64,000 bases of DNA from Ktedonobacterales bacterium. GTDB taxonomy: Bacteria; Chloroflexota; Ktedonobacteria; Ktedonobacterales; DATBGS01. Below, piece after piece: positions 52,969 to 62,528 of this stretch. How positions within the stretch are numbered: the first letter of the stretch is position 1; the number at the start of each line of letters is the position of its first letter. The notes under the pieces are model-generated. The model did no database searches and was not told the DNA's origin. It saw only the letters and a program-made list of their open reading frames with translations. A program made the translations under genes and the position numbers. Where the stretch lies: assembly GCA_036557285.1 (NCBI GenBank), contig DATBHW010000040.1, positions 111,997 through 175,996 on the forward strand, in the 5' to 3' direction.

Positions 52969-53949
52969 ATGTTTTTATCTCAGCTTTTTCAACTCATCAT
53001 TTCTGATAACCTCTGGCGTCCAGCCTTGCAATTTGGGGCCTTGCTCTTATTGCCCGCGCTGGGCGGCGTGATTTCGGAGCGCAGCGGCGTGGTGAATATT
53101 GCGATGGAAGGGATGATGCTCACTGGCGCTTTCTTTTCCGCCATTCTGGTGCTGAGTACGCACAATGTCGTTGTTGCCGTGCTGGTGGCGATCCTCACTG
53201 GCGGGCTTATGGCGCTGGTTCATGCCTTCTTCTCCATTCAGTTTAAGGCGGACCAGATTGTCAGCGGCGTTGCCATTAATATTGCTGCGCTGGGGCTGAC
53301 GGGTTTTCTCCTGCCCCTTTTTACGAATGGGAACGGCGTTTCAACTTTGCCCGCGCAGTTGACGCTGCCCTACCTCGACATTCCGGGCTTGAGCCATATC
53401 CCCTTTATCGGGCCGGCCTTCCTGCAACAGAATGTCGTCTTTTATATCGCTATCGCCGTGCTGCTGGCGATGCAGTACGTCCTCTTCCATACGAACGTCG
53501 GGCTGCGCATTCGCTCAGTAGGGGAACACCCCCAGGCGGCGGATACGGCTGGCATTAACGTGCGGGTGATTCGGTATTGGTGCGTGATTACGAGCGGGCT
53601 GCTCTCAGGGCTGGCTGGCGCGTTTTTGGCGCTGGGTGTGGATCAGATCTTTAACCCGAATCTTACCAGCGGGGCTGGTTTTATCGCCCTGGCAGCCATG
53701 ATCTTTGGCAAGTGGAAGCCCTGGAATACGGCGCTCGCCTGCCTCATCTTTGGTCTGGGCGAGGCGCTCCAGAGCCGGGTCAATTTGCTGCCCGCGACTG
53801 GCGTAGGCATCGTGGATATACCGCTGCACTCGCCTTCATTGGTGGCAACGGTCCCGTATATCTTGACCATCGTGGCGCTGGTTGGTGTAGTTGGGCGTGC
53901 TACAGCGCCCGCCGCTGATGGCATTCCCTATGAACCCGGCGGCGAATAG
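52969..53949 (+). CDS. Nucleoside ABC transporter permease (NupC/YufQ-like)
   Basis: 326 residues, with about nine hydrophobic helices. 'GGVISERSGVVNIAMEGMMLTGAF' and 'SVGEHPQAADTAGINVRVIRYW' are the conserved loops of the shorter permease of BMP-type importers. It begins 12 bases after the first permease, whose end provides GTAAGGAGGG as its ribosome site. Its stop codon lies inside a 14-bp tandem duplication. Confidence 0.93.
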   Translation: MFLSQLFQLIISDNLWRPALQFGALLLLPALGGVISERSGVVNIAMEGMMLTGAFFSAILVLSTHNVVVAVLVAILTGGLMALVHAFFSIQFKADQIVSGVAINIAALGLTGFLLPLFTNGNGVSTLPAQLTLPYLDIPGLSHIPFIGPAFLQQNVVFYIAIAVLLAMQYVLFHTNVGLRIRSVGEHPQAADTAGINVRVIRYWCVITSGLLSGLAGAFLALGVDQIFNPNLTSGAGFIALAAMIFGKWKPWNTALACLIFGLGEALQSRVNLLPATGVGIVDIPLHSPSLVATVPYILTIVALVGVVGRATAPAADGIPYEPGGE

Positions 53950-53968
53950 GAAAAGGCGAATAGGAAAA
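53941..53968 (+). repeat. 14-bp tandem duplication over the permease stop codon
   Basis: GGCGAATAGGAAAA occurs twice back to back. The first copy contains the stop codon TAG; the second, with the following GGAAG, lies in the ribosome-binding region of the ATPase gene. Confidence 0.85.
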
Positions 53969-53978
53969 GGAAGATCGC

Positions 53979-55598
53979 ATGCAGGAACTTACTGAGGTTC
54001 AGAAGTCGGATGTGAGCGAGGCGCCGCTTGCTGTTGAGATGCGCCATATCCATAAAGCCTGGCCGGGCGTGATCGCCAACGATGATGTCAATTTCAGCGT
54101 GCGCCAGGGGGAGATTCATGCCCTGGTGGGGGAAAATGGCGCAGGTAAAACGACGCTGATGAATATCCTCTATGGCCTCGTCAAGCCAACCAGCGGCGAA
54201 GTCTTGATTGATGAGAAACCGACGCATATTAGCGGGCCACGCGATGCGATTCGCCTGGGCATCGGGATGGTGCATCAGCATTTCATGCTCATCCCACCCC
54301 TGACGGTGGCGGAGAATATTGTGCTGGGCTATGAACCTGGCGGCGTCTACAGCCCCTATCGCCAGCAAGAGACGCTTCATCGCATTGACGAGTTGACCAG
54401 ACAATATGGGCTGCATGTCGATCCTGGCGCCATTACCGGCCAGCTTTCGGTGGGCCAGCAGCAGCGCGTCGAAATCCTCAAGGTACTCTATCGTGGCGCA
54501 CGCCTTCTGATTATGGATGAGCCTACTGGCGTGCTGACACCCCAGGAAACCCATGAACTCTTCGCTGTGCTGCGGGGGTTGGTGGCGCAAGGCAAGACGA
54601 TTATCTTTATTACCCATAAGCTCCGCGAAGTGCTGGAATTGTCGGATCGCGTGACGGTGCTGCGGCGCGGGAAGGTGGTGGGCAACCTGATTACGCGTGA
54701 GACCTCGCAAGAAGAGATTGCGCGTCTGATGGTTGGGCGCGATGTGCTGCTGCGGGTTGATAAGCCGCCTGCAAAGCCTGGCGAGGTGCTGCTGCGCGTT
54801 GAAAATATTACGGCGGATTCTGAGCGCGGCCTGGCGGCTTTGCGCGGCGTCTCCTTTGACGTGCGCGCGGGGGAGATTCTGGGGATTGCGGGCGTCGAAG
54901 GCAATGGGCAATCGGAACTGGTGGAGGTGATTACCGGGCTGCGGCGGGCAACAGGTGGCAAGGTCGAGTTGGGAGATCGGGATGTGACGAATCTCAGCGC
55001 CAGGCAGGTACGCCGGGCCGGGCTGGCTCATATCCCCGAAGACCGACGGGGGAGTGGGCTGGTCCTGGGCTACAGCATCGACAATAATTTGATTCTGGGC
55101 CGCCAGCGTTGGACCCTCTTCTCGATCAATGGTATTCTGCTGCGCTTCAAGCAGATCGTGAGCTGGGCCGTTCGGCTGATCCGCGAATTTGATATTCGCG
55201 CGCCTGGGCCGACAACCCTGGTGAAGGCGCTTTCTGGCGGCAATCAGCAGAAAATTATTGTCGCGCGCGAAATGTCTTCTGAGCCGAAGGTGCTTGTGGC
55301 CTCGCAGCCAACGCGCGGCGTAGATATCGGGGCCATTGAGTTTATTCATCGTCGGCTGGTCGCCCAGCGCGATGCTGGAGTAGCGATCTTGCTGGTCTCG
55401 GCTGAACTGGATGAAATCCGCTCGCTCTCTGATCGCATTGCGGTGATGTATGAAGGACATATCGTGGGGGTAGAGTCTCCAGAAGTTTCTGAGGAGCGCC
55501 TGGGGCTGCTTATGGCGGGCGCTGAAGCGCAGCAGGTGGGCGCAGAGGTATCCAAACAGGCGGGCGCTTCATCCCAGCAGATAGAGGCCGAAAGCTGA
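53979..55598 (+). CDS. Nucleoside ABC transporter ATPase (NupA/YufO-like), two ABC domains
   Basis: 539 residues. Domain 1 (about 15-255) has Walker A 'GENGAGKT', signature 'LSVGQQQR' and Walker B 'LLIMDEPT'. Domain 2 (about 265-510) has a degenerate Walker A ('GVEGNGQSE'), the signature 'LSGGNQQK' and '[12 protein letters not shown]'. This asymmetry is normal for sugar/nucleoside-type ATPases. It couples ATP hydrolysis to import through the two permeases upstream. The C-terminal tail is Gln/Ala/Ser-rich. It is the last gene of the importer operon. Confidence 0.95.
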   Translation: MQELTEVQKSDVSEAPLAVEMRHIHKAWPGVIANDDVNFSVRQGEIHALVGENGAGKTTLMNILYGLVKPTSGEVLIDEKPTHISGPRDAIRLGIGMVHQHFMLIPPLTVAENIVLGYEPGGVYSPYRQQETLHRIDELTRQYGLHVDPGAITGQLSVGQQQRVEILKVLYRGARLLIMDEPTGVLTPQETHELFAVLRGLVAQGKTIIFITHKLREVLELSDRVTVLRRGKVVGNLITRETSQEEIARLMVGRDVLLRVDKPPAKPGEVLLRVENITADSERGLAALRGVSFDVRAGEILGIAGVEGNGQSELVEVITGLRRATGGKVELGDRDVTNLSARQVRRAGLAHIPEDRRGSGLVLGYSIDNNLILGRQRWTLFSINGILLRFKQIVSWAVRLIREFDIRAPGPTTLVKALSGGNQQKIIVAREMSSEPKVLVASQPTRGVDIGAIEFIHRRLVAQRDAGVAILLVSAELDEIRSLSDRIAVMYEGHIVGVESPEVSEERLGLLMAGAEAQQVGAEVSKQAGASSQQIEAES

Positions 55599-55605
55599 GC
55601 CTGCG

Positions 55606-55641
55606 GCTACCGCAAGCAGCCGATTCGCTGTCTGCGGTAGC
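55606..55641. terminator. Bidirectional terminator
   Basis: Stem GCTACCGCAAGCAGC (55606-55620) with GCTGTCTGCGGTAGC (55627-55641), interrupted by one internal mismatch pair, between convergent genes. It overlaps the last base of the SDR gene. Confidence 0.6.
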
Positions 55642-56411
55642 TAGATATTGGAGCGCGATTGTCCGCCATCAACGTTGAGGCAAGCCCCATCAACCAGACT
55701 GGAGCGGTCAGAGGCGAGGAAGACCACGACGCTGGCAATCTCTTCGGGTCGGCCAAAGCGACCCAGCGGAAGCTCATCGTTCACAAACGCCGCGATGGCC
55801 GCGGGGTCGGCTTTCTGCCGCCGGTGCCAGGAGCTTCCTGGGAACATGACCGAACCGGGCGCGACGCTGTTGATGCGGATATGGTCGCGGGCAAATTCGC
55901 GGGCCAGTGCTTTGGTGAGGCTGATGGCCGCTGCTTTGGTGGTATTGTAGACCACCCGGCCTCCGGCTTCTCGGCCATAAATAGATGAAATGGTAATGAT
56001 ACTGCCACCGCCCTGCTCGCGCATTCGTGGAATGACCAGACGACAGAGCCGCGTGGTTGCCATGATATTCAGGTTGACGGCTTGCTCCCATTGCTCGTCG
56101 GTGGTCTCCAGAAAGCCTGCCCCAACGGCGCCACCTGCATTCTGGACGAGGACATCAATCCGTCTGAAACGCTGAAGCGTTTGATCGACCAGACGCTTAC
56201 AGTCTTCTGATCTGGTGAGATCAACCGGCACGCCCAGCGCCTGCACGCCCTGTGCGCGCAGCTCCTCGGCGGTGTTCTCCAACGCCTCCTGTCCACGCGC
56301 GGCAATGGCGAGATGGCAGCCCTCGCTCGCAAAGGCATTGGCGATAGCTCGCCCGATACCGCGACTCGCGCCGGTTACAAGGACCACCTTTCCTTGAAGT
56401 CCTAAGTCCAT
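55641..56411 (-). CDS. Short-chain dehydrogenase/reductase (FabG-like)
   Basis: 256 residues. Classical SDR motifs: 'VTGASRGIGRAIA' (TGxxxGxG), 'NAGG', the catalytic Ser ('SIITISSIYG') and 'YNTTK' (YxxxK). 'RINSVAPGSV' and 'GACLNVDGGQ' follow the FabG pattern. It reduces or oxidises a carbonyl or alcohol with NAD(P); the substrate is unknown. It is transcribed opposite to its neighbours and is alone in its unit. Confidence 0.9.
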   Translation of the reverse strand: MDLGLQGKVVLVTGASRGIGRAIANAFASEGCHLAIAARGQEALENTAEELRAQGVQALGVPVDLTRSEDCKRLVDQTLQRFRRIDVLVQNAGGAVGAGFLETTDEQWEQAVNLNIMATTRLCRLVIPRMREQGGGSIITISSIYGREAGGRVVYNTTKAAAISLTKALAREFARDHIRINSVAPGSVMFPGSSWHRRQKADPAAIAAFVNDELPLGRFGRPEEIASVVVFLASDRSSLVDGACLNVDGGQSRSNI

Positions 56412-56595
56412 CTGTAATCTCCTCCTGCGGAAATAAGCGTCGTTTTTGTTCTGGCTTCGGTTTCAGCTTCTTTCTGTTTCATTGTAGTATACTTTCTTTG
56501 TGAAGCATGGTCGTATCTCCGAACCAGACTCTCTACCCGCTAGCTGCCCATGAGCAGATACCCAGACGAAAATACCAGACGAAATAGGAGCTTTC

Positions 56596-57378
56596 ATGTC
56601 TGTAGAACCACGTCCAGCCGCTGCGATTGTCTTACTGCGGGATCGCCAGCAAGGCGGCATCGAGACGTTTATGGTGCGGCGACACGTTCGCAGCGAGTTT
56701 GTTCCAGATGTCTATGTCTTTCCGGGCGGCTCGGTCAAGCCCGGAGACCGCGAAGCTGAGACTCTATCCGATCTGTGTATTTCCCCAGGCGGCGATCACC
56801 TGGGGGAAACCGCGCTTGGCCCTGGGCTGCGCGCTGCTGCGATCCGCGAGCTTTTTGAGGAAGCAGGGGTGCTGCTTGCCGGGCAGGATGGTCGCATTCT
56901 GGCGATTTCCAGCGGCCATGCTGCGCGATTTGCCGAGCATCGCCGCCATCTGCAACAGAACGAGACGACGCTGGCCGCTGTTGCCCAGGGGGAGGGGTTG
57001 ACGCTGGCGACAGACCGCCTCACCTATTTTGCTCATTGGATTACGCCTGGCGCGCTGCCGAAACGCTTTGACACCTTTTTCTTTATCGCCGCCGCGCCTG
57101 AAGAGCAGCAGGCCGCGCATGACCAACTGGAAACAACTGCCGGAACCTGGATTGCCCCAGGCGAGGCGCTGGCGCAATATAAGCAGGGAACCTTTCCGTT
57201 GGTCTTTGCGACCATCCATCAATTACGCGCTCTGGGCGTGTTTACCAGTATTGCCGATGCGGAGGCGCGGCTGCGCAATCAGTCCATTCCGGTGATTCTC
57301 CCACGCGCCACACTGCGCGATGGTAATATCGTTATTCGCCTCCCTGGTGAGCCGGGTTATGATGAGATGGAGGCATAA
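56596..57378 (+). CDS. Nudix hydrolase (NUDT8/NUDT19-like)
   Basis: 260 residues. The Nudix box is split: 'FPGGSVKPGD' and 'AAIRELFEEAGVLLA' are separated by about 25 residues, as in the CoA-type NUDT19 branch. The RELxEExGV half with its metal-binding Glu pair is intact. Substrates of related enzymes are CoA or nucleotide-linked diphosphates, so a CoA-type substrate is possible. It precedes the MBL hydrolase by 11 bases, suggesting one transcription unit. Confidence 0.85.
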   Translation: MSVEPRPAAAIVLLRDRQQGGIETFMVRRHVRSEFVPDVYVFPGGSVKPGDREAETLSDLCISPGGDHLGETALGPGLRAAAIRELFEEAGVLLAGQDGRILAISSGHAARFAEHRRHLQQNETTLAAVAQGEGLTLATDRLTYFAHWITPGALPKRFDTFFFIAAAPEEQQAAHDQLETTAGTWIAPGEALAQYKQGTFPLVFATIHQLRALGVFTSIADAEARLRNQSIPVILPRATLRDGNIVIRLPGEPGYDEMEA

Positions 57379-57389
57379 GGGTCAGATCT

Positions 57390-58238
57390 ATGACAACAGA
57401 AGCAACGAAACCGGCGCTGCCCGCGCTTCCCGATTATGTCAGGCATGTGCTTGCTCCCAACCCATCGGCGCTGACCGGCCCAGGAACCAGTTCGTTTCTC
57501 GTTGGCGGAACGGGGGCAGGCTGCGCTATTATCGATCCAGGGCCAGAGAATCAGGGGCATCTGGAGTCGCTGGCGCGGGCAGGCCAGGCTTGGGGCGGCG
57601 TGAGCAGCATTCTCATCACGCATGGACATGCAGACCACTGCGAGGGCGCGCGAACCCTGGCGCAGCTTACCGGCGCTCCCATCCTGGCCTGGAGCCGTGA
57701 GGGAACATCTATTGCCGACCAGGAACTTTCAGACCAGCAAACCATTGATTGCGGCCCTGACCGGCTGCGGGTCATCCATACCCCTGGTCATCGCTTCGAT
57801 CATGTCTGCTTTTTGCTGGAGCGCGCCCGTATCCTGTTTGCAGGTGATCTGGTGGCTGGTGTCGGGACGGTGGTGATTATTCCCCCCGAAGGCAGTATCA
57901 ACGAGTACCTGCGTTCGCTGCGCCGTCTGCTGGCTCATGATCTGGCGCTGATTCTGCCTGCGCACGGGCCGTTTATAACGACGCCCCAGGCGAAGCTTCA
58001 GGAATACATTGACCATCGTTTGCTGCGAGAACAGCAGATTCTGGCGGCTTTGCAAGCGGGCCTGGACGGCATCCCAGCGATGGTTAGACACATCTATGCG
58101 GATGTGGACCCTCAACTACACGGCTTTGCCGGGGAATCAGTGCGCGCGCACCTGCTGAAATTAGAGGAGGAGGGGCGCGTGGCGCAGCGAGAAGCGCAAG
58201 GAGGAGAAACGATCTGGCGACTGAACGATCTGACATAA
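57390..58238 (+). CDS. Metallo-beta-lactamase-fold hydrolase (LACTB2-like)
   Basis: 282 residues. The zinc motif 'THGHADHCEGA' (HxHxDH), 'HTPGHRFDHVCFLLE' and 'FAGDLV' supply the metal ligands, and 'PAHGP' a further one. The C-terminal 60 residues ('HLLKLEEEGRVAQREA') form the winged-helix-like domain of the LACTB2 group, whose characterised members act on RNA. The true substrate here is unknown. It is coupled to the Nudix gene upstream. Confidence 0.88.
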   Translation: MTTEATKPALPALPDYVRHVLAPNPSALTGPGTSSFLVGGTGAGCAIIDPGPENQGHLESLARAGQAWGGVSSILITHGHADHCEGARTLAQLTGAPILAWSREGTSIADQELSDQQTIDCGPDRLRVIHTPGHRFDHVCFLLERARILFAGDLVAGVGTVVIIPPEGSINEYLRSLRRLLAHDLALILPAHGPFITTPQAKLQEYIDHRLLREQQILAALQAGLDGIPAMVRHIYADVDPQLHGFAGESVRAHLLKLEEEGRVAQREAQGGETIWRLNDLT

Positions 58239-58337
58239 CGCTTTTCTGGCATCTTTTATGCAGGGTATCTGTAAGGCTGTGCCTGGCAGCCTCGAAGAGA
58301 GCGGGAAGAGCGGATTGGCGCAAGAGGAGTCGCCACG

Positions 58338-58874
58338 ATGGATGTCTTCGATACGCTTGATGCCCTTGAAAGCTATGTGCGCGAAAGCCCCTGGGTACCG
58401 TTTACTCGCCTGCACGCCGTTGATCGGAGCGTGATTGATGAACTGCTGCGGGCCGCCCGCGAACAGATCGAGCGCGCGCAGCAGGAGGCTGCGCTCACCT
58501 CTTCGCACGATGAACTGCTCAGCCAGGCAGCGAATGAGGGCAGACTGATTGTAGAAGCTGCCAGGCAAGAGGCGAGAGAGATCTTGAGCGATGATCGCAT
58601 TAAAACCCTTAGCCTCCAACAGTTCGATGAGATTGTGGGCGAAGGCCAGCAGCAGGCCAATCAACTCATGCGAGGGGCCTATGCGTATACTGCCCAGCAT
58701 ATGACAACAATCGAGCGCAGCCTAGATAAATTGCGCGCCCAGGTGGGTGAAGGGCTGGAAATAGCCAGGCGAACTACCAGGAATGCTGAAAAGAGCCAAC
58801 GCCAGCGCCAGAAAGAGTTCTCGCGCGAAAAGGCCAGAGATCGCCACCAGAAAATAAAGCAGGCGTTGTTCTGA
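58338..58874 (+). CDS. Coiled-coil protein of unknown function
   Basis: 178 residues, largely helical with heptad-like Glu/Gln/Arg/Ala patterns ('AREQIERAQQEAALTSSHDELLSQAANEGRLIVEAARQEA'). It looks like ATP synthase b-subunit or DivIVA-type coiled coils but lacks a membrane helix and the DivIVA N-terminal motif. The basic end is rich in Lys/Arg. It follows the MBL hydrolase by about 100 bases and has a GAGGAG site before its ATG. Confidence 0.7.
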   Translation: MDVFDTLDALESYVRESPWVPFTRLHAVDRSVIDELLRAAREQIERAQQEAALTSSHDELLSQAANEGRLIVEAARQEAREILSDDRIKTLSLQQFDEIVGEGQQQANQLMRGAYAYTAQHMTTIERSLDKLRAQVGEGLEIARRTTRNAEKSQRQRQKEFSREKARDRHQKIKQALF

Positions 58875-58981
58875 GCCGCGCTGTTTGCGCCGTAAGCATC
58901 CAGGGAGATGTGGTATAACGAGGTGTGGCGCTCTCCTGGGGAGCATGCGCCTGGGCAGGCAGCGCGAAAGGAGCCGCTAGA

Positions 58982-59107
58982 ATGAATAAAGGGCGTATTC
59001 GATTTAGCCCGGTAGAAGTGATGCTGGTTGTCTTTCTTGTGGGTTCATTGCTGCTCGGTCTCCTTCAGGCACGCCGTGAAGAGGCCGCCAAACGGCAGCG
59101 AGCCTGA
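58982..59107 (+). CDS. Small single-pass membrane protein (41 residues)
   Basis: ATG at 58982 is preceded by AAGGAGCCGCTAGA. One hydrophobic helix ('VEVMLVVFLVGSLLLGLLQA', about 11-30) is followed by a basic end 'RREEAAKRQRA', which would lie on the cytoplasmic side. The role is unknown. A terminator hairpin follows. Confidence 0.6.
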   Translation: MNKGRIRFSPVEVMLVVFLVGSLLLGLLQARREEAAKRQRA

Positions 59108-59132
59108 GCGGCGCGCGCGCAGGCATAAAACG

Positions 59133-59160
59133 CCGGAGGCGTGGCGTGCCGCGCCTCCGG
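59133..59160. terminator. Bidirectional terminator before glgP end
   Basis: A perfect 9-bp stem CCGGAGGCG/CGCCTCCGG with a 10-base loop, between convergent genes. Confidence 0.6.
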
Positions 59161-59191
59161 TCAGCAGATAGTTCCGCTGGTAGAGAACTGA

Positions 59192-61741
59192 TCAGGCCCA
59201 GCGCACTAGCCCCATCTCGTGCCGGTCTAGCAGGGCCGGATGCGCTGGCAGCAGGCGCACCCCATAGACAAAGCTCCCGCCGCTTTGTGGGAGGATGCGC
59301 GTGTGATAGCGGTAGCTGCCATCGCTCTCCTGACCATCCTGCTCCATGCGCTGATAGATTGAGCCGCTGAGGCGCCCATCCTCATCGTGTCCGTAGACTA
59401 CTTCGACCAGAACATCCTCTGGCCGCAGGCTGGCGAGGCGCGCATAGGCAGTGACATCAATTGATTGGCCGATGGCAATCTGCCCTTCGGTGGGGCCGTT
59501 TGCCCAGAGGCCCACCTCCGGCCAGGTCTGGATGACCTGCTTTTTCCAGGCTGCCAATGCCCGCGCCAGGGCGTAGTGGTCCTGAGCCACGCGCTGCTCT
59601 TGCTGCTCGCCCGGCACATAGAGGCGCTCGGTATACTCCTTGACCATGCGGCGCATGCTGAACTGGGGAGCAATCGTGCGGATGGTTTCTTTCATGACGC
59701 GCAGCCAGCGCGTGGGCAGGCCCTGGGTGTCGCGCTCGAAAAACAGGGGGATAATCTCTTGCTCCAGGACAGTATAGAGCGCCAGAGCGTCGGCTTCGGC
59801 CTGAAGCTCGGCGTTCTGGTATTCGCGTTGTTCGCCGAAGGCCCAGCCATTTTTGCTGTTATATCCTTCGACCCACCAGCCATCAAGGATGCTGCAATTG
59901 GGCGCTCCATTGAGTGAGGCTTTCTGGCCGCTGGTGCCGCTGGCCTCGTAGGGGCGAACGGGGTTATTGAGCCACAGATCGACGCCGCTCACCAGCTTTC
60001 GCGCCATATCCATGTCATAGTCTTCGAGGAAGACGACGTGGCCTGCAAACCCCGGCTGCCGCGAGAGGCGATAGACCTGCTGAATGAGCGCTTTGCCTGG
60101 CTCGTCTGCCGGATGGGCTTTGCCGGCAAAGATGATTTGTACAGGATGGCTGGAAGACTGGAGTAAGCGCCGGATACGTTCCAGGTCGCGGAAAATCAAG
60201 GTGGCGCGTTTGTAGGTGGCGAAACGGCGGGCAAAGCCAATGGTAAATGCCTGCGGGTCAAGGAGTGCTGTCGCCTCGTTGATCTGCAACGCGCCTTCAC
60301 CCAGCCGGAGTCGGTGCTGCCTGGCTCGCTCGCGGACATAGGTGATCAGTTCAGCTTTAAGCTGGCAATGAATTGCCCACAACTCTTGATCAGAGGCGTT
60401 GAGAATAGGTACCCAGGTTTGTGACTCATCTAGATGTTCGCGCCATGCTGGACCAAGAGCGCGATCATAGAACTCTCCCAGCGCGGGGGCCAGCCATGTT
60501 GAGGTATGCACGCCGTTGGTAATCGAGCCAATCGGCGTTTCATCCACGTCAACCCCCGGCCACAGGAACTGCCACATGCGCCGCGAGACATCGCCATGCA
60601 GCTTGCTGACGCCGTTATGCTGATTGGAGAGGCGGAGCGCCAGGACCGTCATGCTGAAGCTAGGCCCCCAGCTTTGATCCTGGCGGGCCAGGTCCATAAA
60701 CTGGTCGCGGCTGAGACTCAGTTGTCCCCAGTAGCTGCCAAAAAAGCGATCAATGAGATCAAGTCCAAACGCATCGTTGCCAGCCGGAACCGGCGTATGC
60801 GTGGTAAAGACGGCGTTGGCCGCCACAGCTTCGCGGGCTTCGGCAAAGGTCAGACCCTCTTCAGCGATCAGTTCGCGGATGCGCTCCAATCCCAGGAAGG
60901 CGGCGTGGCCCTCATTCATATGCCAGAGCGCGGGCTTTAGCCCCAACGCCCGCAGCGCGCGCACGCCGCCAATGCCCAGCACAACCTCTTGCGAGATGCG
61001 CATCTCGTGGTCGCCTCCATAGAGATGCGCGGCCAGCACGCGATCATTGGGCGCATTGGGTTCAACGTCAGTATCCATCAGATAGAGGGAGATGCGGCCC
61101 ACTGCGATCTTCCAGACCTTGGCGTAGACTTTGCGCCCCGGCAGATCGACGCTGATGACAACTTCGACGCCATCAGGCGTGACTGCCGGAGTAGCTGAGA
61201 CTTCCGAGAAGCGCAGCTTATTATAGGTGGCCTCTTGTACGCCATCGGCGTTGATGCGCTGGCTAAAATAGCCCTGCGGATAGAGAAAGCCAACGCCGAC
61301 CAGCGGCAGCCCCAGATCGCTGGCTTCTTTGCAGTGGTCGCCAGAAAGAATGCCCAGGCCACCTGAATAGATGGGCAGCGATTCATGCAAGCCAAACTCC
61401 ATAGAAAAGTAAGCAATGCTCTGATTGAGCAAGTCTGGATGACGCTGCCCAAACCATGTTTGCTCCGGCTTCATATACGCATCGAACGCTTGCATCACTT
61501 GATCGTACTGTTTTAGAAAGACATGATCCTCTGCCAGAGTTTGTAAACGTTCCGGCGCAACTTCGCGCAAGAGGCGCACTGGATTATGCGCGCCGCGCTG
61601 CCAGTGTTCTGCATCAATGGTCTGATAGAGGCGCTGCGCCTCAGCATTCCAACTCCACCAGAGGTTATAGGCCAGTTCATGCAAACGGCTGATTCGCGTG
61701 GGGATCACTGGAAAAACAGCCATCCGCCCCAAGATTTTCAA
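59192..61741 (-). CDS. glgP: Alpha-glucan (glycogen) phosphorylase, GT35
   Basis: About 849 residues. The N-terminal DUF3417-like segment ('LHELAYNLWWSWN') and the C-terminal PLP site ('PYEASGTSGQKASLNGAPNCS') mark the Thermotoga/Mycobacterium-type subgroup, shorter at the N-terminus than the animal enzymes. It removes glucose-1-phosphate from glycogen or maltodextrin. Starts: the TTG at 61741 has AAGGAG seven bases upstream; a TTG at 61768 or an ATG at 61723 is possible. It stands alone on the minus strand. Confidence 0.95.
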   Translation of the reverse strand: MKILGRMAVFPVIPTRISRLHELAYNLWWSWNAEAQRLYQTIDAEHWQRGAHNPVRLLREVAPERLQTLAEDHVFLKQYDQVMQAFDAYMKPEQTWFGQRHPDLLNQSIAYFSMEFGLHESLPIYSGGLGILSGDHCKEASDLGLPLVGVGFLYPQGYFSQRINADGVQEATYNKLRFSEVSATPAVTPDGVEVVISVDLPGRKVYAKVWKIAVGRISLYLMDTDVEPNAPNDRVLAAHLYGGDHEMRISQEVVLGIGGVRALRALGLKPALWHMNEGHAAFLGLERIRELIAEEGLTFAEAREAVAANAVFTTHTPVPAGNDAFGLDLIDRFFGSYWGQLSLSRDQFMDLARQDQSWGPSFSMTVLALRLSNQHNGVSKLHGDVSRRMWQFLWPGVDVDETPIGSITNGVHTSTWLAPALGEFYDRALGPAWREHLDESQTWVPILNASDQELWAIHCQLKAELITYVRERARQHRLRLGEGALQINEATALLDPQAFTIGFARRFATYKRATLIFRDLERIRRLLQSSSHPVQIIFAGKAHPADEPGKALIQQVYRLSRQPGFAGHVVFLEDYDMDMARKLVSGVDLWLNNPVRPYEASGTSGQKASLNGAPNCSILDGWWVEGYNSKNGWAFGEQREYQNAELQAEADALALYTVLEQEIIPLFFERDTQGLPTRWLRVMKETIRTIAPQFSMRRMVKEYTERLYVPGEQQEQRVAQDHYALARALAAWKKQVIQTWPEVGLWANGPTEGQIAIGQSIDVTAYARLASLRPEDVLVEVVYGHDEDGRLSGSIYQRMEQDGQESDGSYRYHTRILPQSGGSFVYGVRLLPAHPALLDRHEMGLVRWA

Positions 61742-62074
61742 ACCCGATTCTCCTTCATAATCCGCCAATATATGGCGTTTCTTCTTATTGCTTGCACTGG
61801 AGCCACTGGATGCGGTGTGATTGCCAGCGGCTCCACTTCTATAGACTCTGCCAGAGCAGATAATCTGCCAATTTTCTCTACGATGGCGCTCTCATTGTAC
61901 TCGATGAAATAGGCCGAAGACAGAGATAGTAGCCCTGTTTCCCTATAACTCCTGATAACTCCTGGCTAGACATCTGCTGCATTTCTGCCTGCGCTCGATG
62001 GTTTCCTGGGAGGGATTGGCAAGGATGCGCTCATAGGGAGCGAGAAAAAATGCAAGGGCTGTCGAAGGCCTTGT
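61742..62074. other. Intergenic region upstream of glgP
   Basis: About 330 bases. It holds a 6-bp GGAGCC/GGCTCC pairing (61799-61804 with 61829-61834) that could be an mRNA leader structure of glgP. I see no RNA gene or clear promoter. Confidence 0.4.
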
Positions 62075-62518
62075 TTACGGCTCGATGTTCACTTGATGCT
62101 CGCTGACACTGCGGGCGCTGTTGATGCTGAAGATGCGCATCTCCGGCTGGTCCTGATCGCGCAGCGAGAAGATGATGTAGAGGGTACCCGGCCAGCCTTG
62201 CGCGAGGGCGATGTCGCGCGGGGAGGGGTATGCTGGTGTGCGCGGGTGCGAATGATAGTACGCGAAAAAGGTCCAATCGTTGTCGTCGATCTCCTGGGCG
62301 ATGCTCAGCAGTTCGCGCGAACCGATCTGGCTAAACGTTTCTGGCGTCTCCGAGGCGTTGATGGCCGGATAATGCTTGACGACCCGGCCATCTGCCCCTG
62401 CCAGCACGCCGCAGGCTTCGTTAGGATACCCTGCCTGGATATGAGCCAGCATCTCGCTGACCACCGCGCGAGGCAGCGTAATCACTTGTGGTCTATCGGT
62501 TGGCGTATCGCTTTCCAA
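62075..62518 (-). CDS. mec: JAMM/MPN metalloprotease Mec-like (CysO-cysteine peptidase)
   Basis: 147 residues. The JAMM zinc site is complete: Glu in 'NEACGVLAG' and 'HSHPRTPAYPSPRD' (HxHx(7)SxxD). In Mycobacterium the equivalent Mec releases cysteine from the CysO-cysteine adduct, and related QbsD-type enzymes trim carrier tails. It is the third gene after cysO and cysM, spaced 10 bases from cysM, which supports the same role here. Confidence 0.9.
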   Translation of the reverse strand: MESDTPTDRPQVITLPRAVVSEMLAHIQAGYPNEACGVLAGADGRVVKHYPAINASETPETFSQIGSRELLSIAQEIDDNDWTFFAYYHSHPRTPAYPSPRDIALAQGWPGTLYIIFSLRDQDQPEMRIFSINSARSVSEHQVNIEP

Positions 62519-62528
62519 GACCCTACTC

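Noticed and set aside
53928..55460. A 510-residue open frame opposite the ABC ATPase
   Set aside because: It is antisense to a complete ATPase with two ABC domains, has no motif and starts without a ribosome site.
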